Source: Bacillota bacterium (GTDB lineage: Bacteria > Bacillota > Clostridia > Lachnospirales > Lachnospiraceae). From it: a stretch of 15,639 bases of DNA. The translations under genes were made by a program, and so were the position numbers. The notes beneath the pieces are model-generated. The model made no database searches and was not told the DNA's origin. It worked only from the letters and a program-made list of their open reading frames with translations. This document shows positions 14,140-15,639 of the stretch, one piece after another (the first letter of the stretch is position 1; each line of letters begins with the position of its first letter). The DNA lies in assembly GCA_023389295.1 (NCBI GenBank), contig JAEWEO010000325.1, positions 1 to 15,639 of the forward strand. Reading direction: 5' to 3'.

Positions 14140-15140
14140 TATATTAATGCCCCCCTTTCTTTTAATACACGTTTCTTTGCTGATATTTTGGTAAAGATAT
14201 TAATTGCAACAGCGATAATGATAATTCCACCTTGAATTGCGTTCTGCCATACGCTTAAACCGGGAAGTAAGCTGATGAAATAGGTAATAACACTCATCAT
14301 TAATGCTCCGATAATAACACCATCAATTCTTCCTCTACCGCCTGTTATACTTACGCCTCCAAGAATACAGATAGCAATTGCAATCATTTCATAACCATCA
14401 CCCATGCCGTAGTAACAAATAGCATAATTTGCTGTATATAACATCCCTGCAAGCCCAGCAAGTGCGCCACAGATTGTGAATGCCAAGAAGGTTACCTTAG
14501 CATCTTTAATACCTGCTACCTTTGCAGATTCCCTGTTGGTACCGATGGCATAAATTCTTCTTCCGAGTGAGGTATATCCAAGGAATACACCTGCAACAAC
14601 AAATAATAATGCAGTAATCCATAAAATATTATAAAGACCAAGGGTTCTACCGGTCGCAAAGTTTAAATAACCTTCTGTAAACTGATGAGGGAACCACCAA
14701 TTACCTCCGGAGGCTAAAAATGCGAAGCCACGATAAATGTACATCGTTCCTAAGGTTGCAATCATAGGCACCATTTTGAGATACCCAACGATGAAACCAT
14801 TGAACGCGCCACACAATGCACCGACTAAAATCCCTAGGATAACCCAAACAAATGCAGGCATATCCATGTTTTTACTCATGAGTGAGGAACAGATTACACC
14901 GGAAAGACCTAAGGTAGAAGCTACCGACAAGTCAATTCCACCGGTTAAGATAACCATCATCATTCCGATTGCAAGCATCATATACACGGAGTTATTTTGA
15001 AGCATGCTCATAATAGAGTTAACCGAATACATGGATGGAGTAAGGATTGCTGCCATAATTAGTAATACTAGAAAAGCTATTAAAAGGCCTGTATTTCTGC
15101 CATTCAATATTTTTTTGATAAGATTGTCTTGGTTCTTCAC
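14139..15140 (-). CDS. Sugar ABC transporter permease (RhaP/RbsC-like)
   Basis: 333 residues, the standard length. BPD_transp_2 fold with TGGIDLSVASTLGLSG near residues 66-81, GAFNGFIVGYLKM, GRRIYAIGTN and CILGGVSITGGRGRIDG, the blocks shared by ribose, galactose and rhamnose permeases. The start is a GTG (15140), two bases after the ATPase stop codon; its ribosome binding site GGAGGAG is embedded in the last ATPase codons, implying tight translational coupling. It overlaps the next permease gene by one base. Together the two permeases would form the membrane channel of the importer. Confidence 0.9.
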   Translation of the reverse strand: MKNQDNLIKKILNGRNTGLLIAFLVLLIMAAILTPSMYSVNSIMSMLQNNSVYMMLAIGMMMVILTGGIDLSVASTLGLSGVICSSLMSKNMDMPAFVWVILGILVGALCGAFNGFIVGYLKMVPMIATLGTMYIYRGFAFLASGGNWWFPHQFTEGYLNFATGRTLGLYNILWITALLFVVAGVFLGYTSLGRRIYAIGTNRESAKVAGIKDAKVTFLAFTICGALAGLAGMLYTANYAICYYGMGDGYEMIAIAICILGGVSITGGRGRIDGVIIGALMMSVITYFISLLPGLSVWQNAIQGGIIIIAVAINIFTKISAKKRVLKERGALI

Positions 15141-15142
15141 GT

Positions 15143-15639
15143 CTACTCCTCCGTTTCATTCTGCTTTAAGGAAGCTTCCAATATCATTTCTTGCGTAGCT
15201 CCCTTTTTATCAAAGCTACCGGTAACCCGACCGGATTTCATTACTACAATATGATCTGCCATACCAAGGACTTCCGGCATTTCGGAAGACACCATAATAA
15301 TTGCATATCCGCTACTCGTTAATTCATTCATTATCTCATAAATTGAATATTTTGCTCCAACGTCAATACCTTTGGTCGGTTCATCCATGATAAGTACCTT
15401 AAGATCACAGCTAAGTAGCTTTGAAAATACGACCTTTTGCTGATTACCACCGGATAAGGAGGAGGGTGGAGCACTAATATCTTTCGCTTTTAATTGAATT
15501 TTCTGGCAAAGATCAATTGCATTTGTAATTTCTTTGTCTACTTTTATCAGCTTATTTTTTTGAAATTTCTTCATTGATGCGGAGGATACGTTCTGATAAA
15601 TTGGTAGTTCATTAATCAAACCTTGAATTTGTCTATCCT
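15143..15639 (-). CDS. Sugar ABC transporter ATPase, C-terminal part (RbsA/MglA/RhaT-type; 5' end beyond window)
   Basis: The frame is open from the window edge to a TAG at 15143, giving 164 visible residues of a protein normally about 500 long with two ATPase domains. The visible part is the second domain: DRQIQGLINELPIYQNV at the edge matches the PEDR-x-GL block; then LSGGNQQKVVFSK (ABC signature), LKVLIMDEPTKGIDVG (Walker B and D-loop) and IIMVSSEMPEV. In that last block the switch His is replaced by Ser, as usual for the second domain of carbohydrate-uptake class 2 ATPases. The first domain and the Walker A of the second lie outside the window. A TTG at 15619 is not the real start, because the family alignment continues upstream of it. 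It powers the importer encoded downstream. Confidence 0.92.
   Translation of the reverse strand, partial: DRQIQGLINELPIYQNVSSASMKKFQKNKLIKVDKEITNAIDLCQKIQLKAKDISAPPSSLSGGNQQKVVFSKLLSCDLKVLIMDEPTKGIDVGAKYSIYEIMNELTSSGYAIIMVSSEMPEVLGMADHIVVMKSGRVTGSFDKKGATQEMILEASLKQNETEE

Noticed and set aside
15143..15619. A separate small ATPase gene starting at the TTG at 15619
   Set aside because: The family PEDR-x-GL block continues upstream of the TTG to the window edge, so this is the 3' part of a longer gene.

Overview
The window looks like chromosomal DNA from an anaerobic, low-GC Firmicute. Gene content, strong GGAGG-type ribosome binding sites and closest protein resemblances suggest the Lachnospiraceae (Clostridium cluster XIVa, in the neighbourhood of C. 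phytofermentans). This placement is inferred from style, not from a marker gene. No tRNA, rRNA, insertion sequence, prophage or CRISPR array was seen.

Layout. (1) Positions 1-1529: a divergent pair, the hydrogenase nickel-insertion GTPase gene hypB (minus strand, 3' end outside the window) and a GntR/FadR-type regulator. Their intergenic region carries two identical 15-bp operator copies, one just downstream of each predicted promoter. (2) Positions 1673-6087: a minus-strand cluster transcribed in the order cytoplasmic right-handed beta-helix protein, VOC metalloprotein, OFA-like MFS transporter, zinc-less medium-chain dehydrogenase. (3) Positions 6363-9367: an IclR/KdgR-type regulator divergent from kdgA-kdgK, which encode KDPG aldolase (here fused to a C-terminal VOC domain) and 2-keto-3-deoxygluconate kinase. 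Two palindromic operators again sit just downstream of the two divergent promoters. (4) Positions 9498-10769: an AraC regulator of YesN-like architecture without a receiver domain. (5) Positions 10907-15639: a minus-strand ABC sugar importer operon (ATPase partial, two permeases, lipoprotein binding protein) ending in an L-rhamnose mutarotase-like gene and a strong terminator, so probably a rhamnose or related deoxysugar importer.

How it fits together. kdgK and kdgA form the classical lower route: 2-keto-3-deoxygluconate (KDG) to KDPG to pyruvate plus glyceraldehyde-3-phosphate. This route drains pectin-derived and other uronates. The importer with mutarotase would supply rhamnose, a pectin (rhamnogalacturonan) sugar. 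The beta-helix/VOC/MFS/MDR cluster between them does not match a textbook uronate pathway (no UxaC, UxuA, KduI or KduD is visible). It is the best candidate for an undescribed sugar-acid uptake and conversion module feeding KDG. A VOC domain appears both free in this cluster and fused to the aldolase. The hypB/gntR end seems to be a separate neighbourhood.
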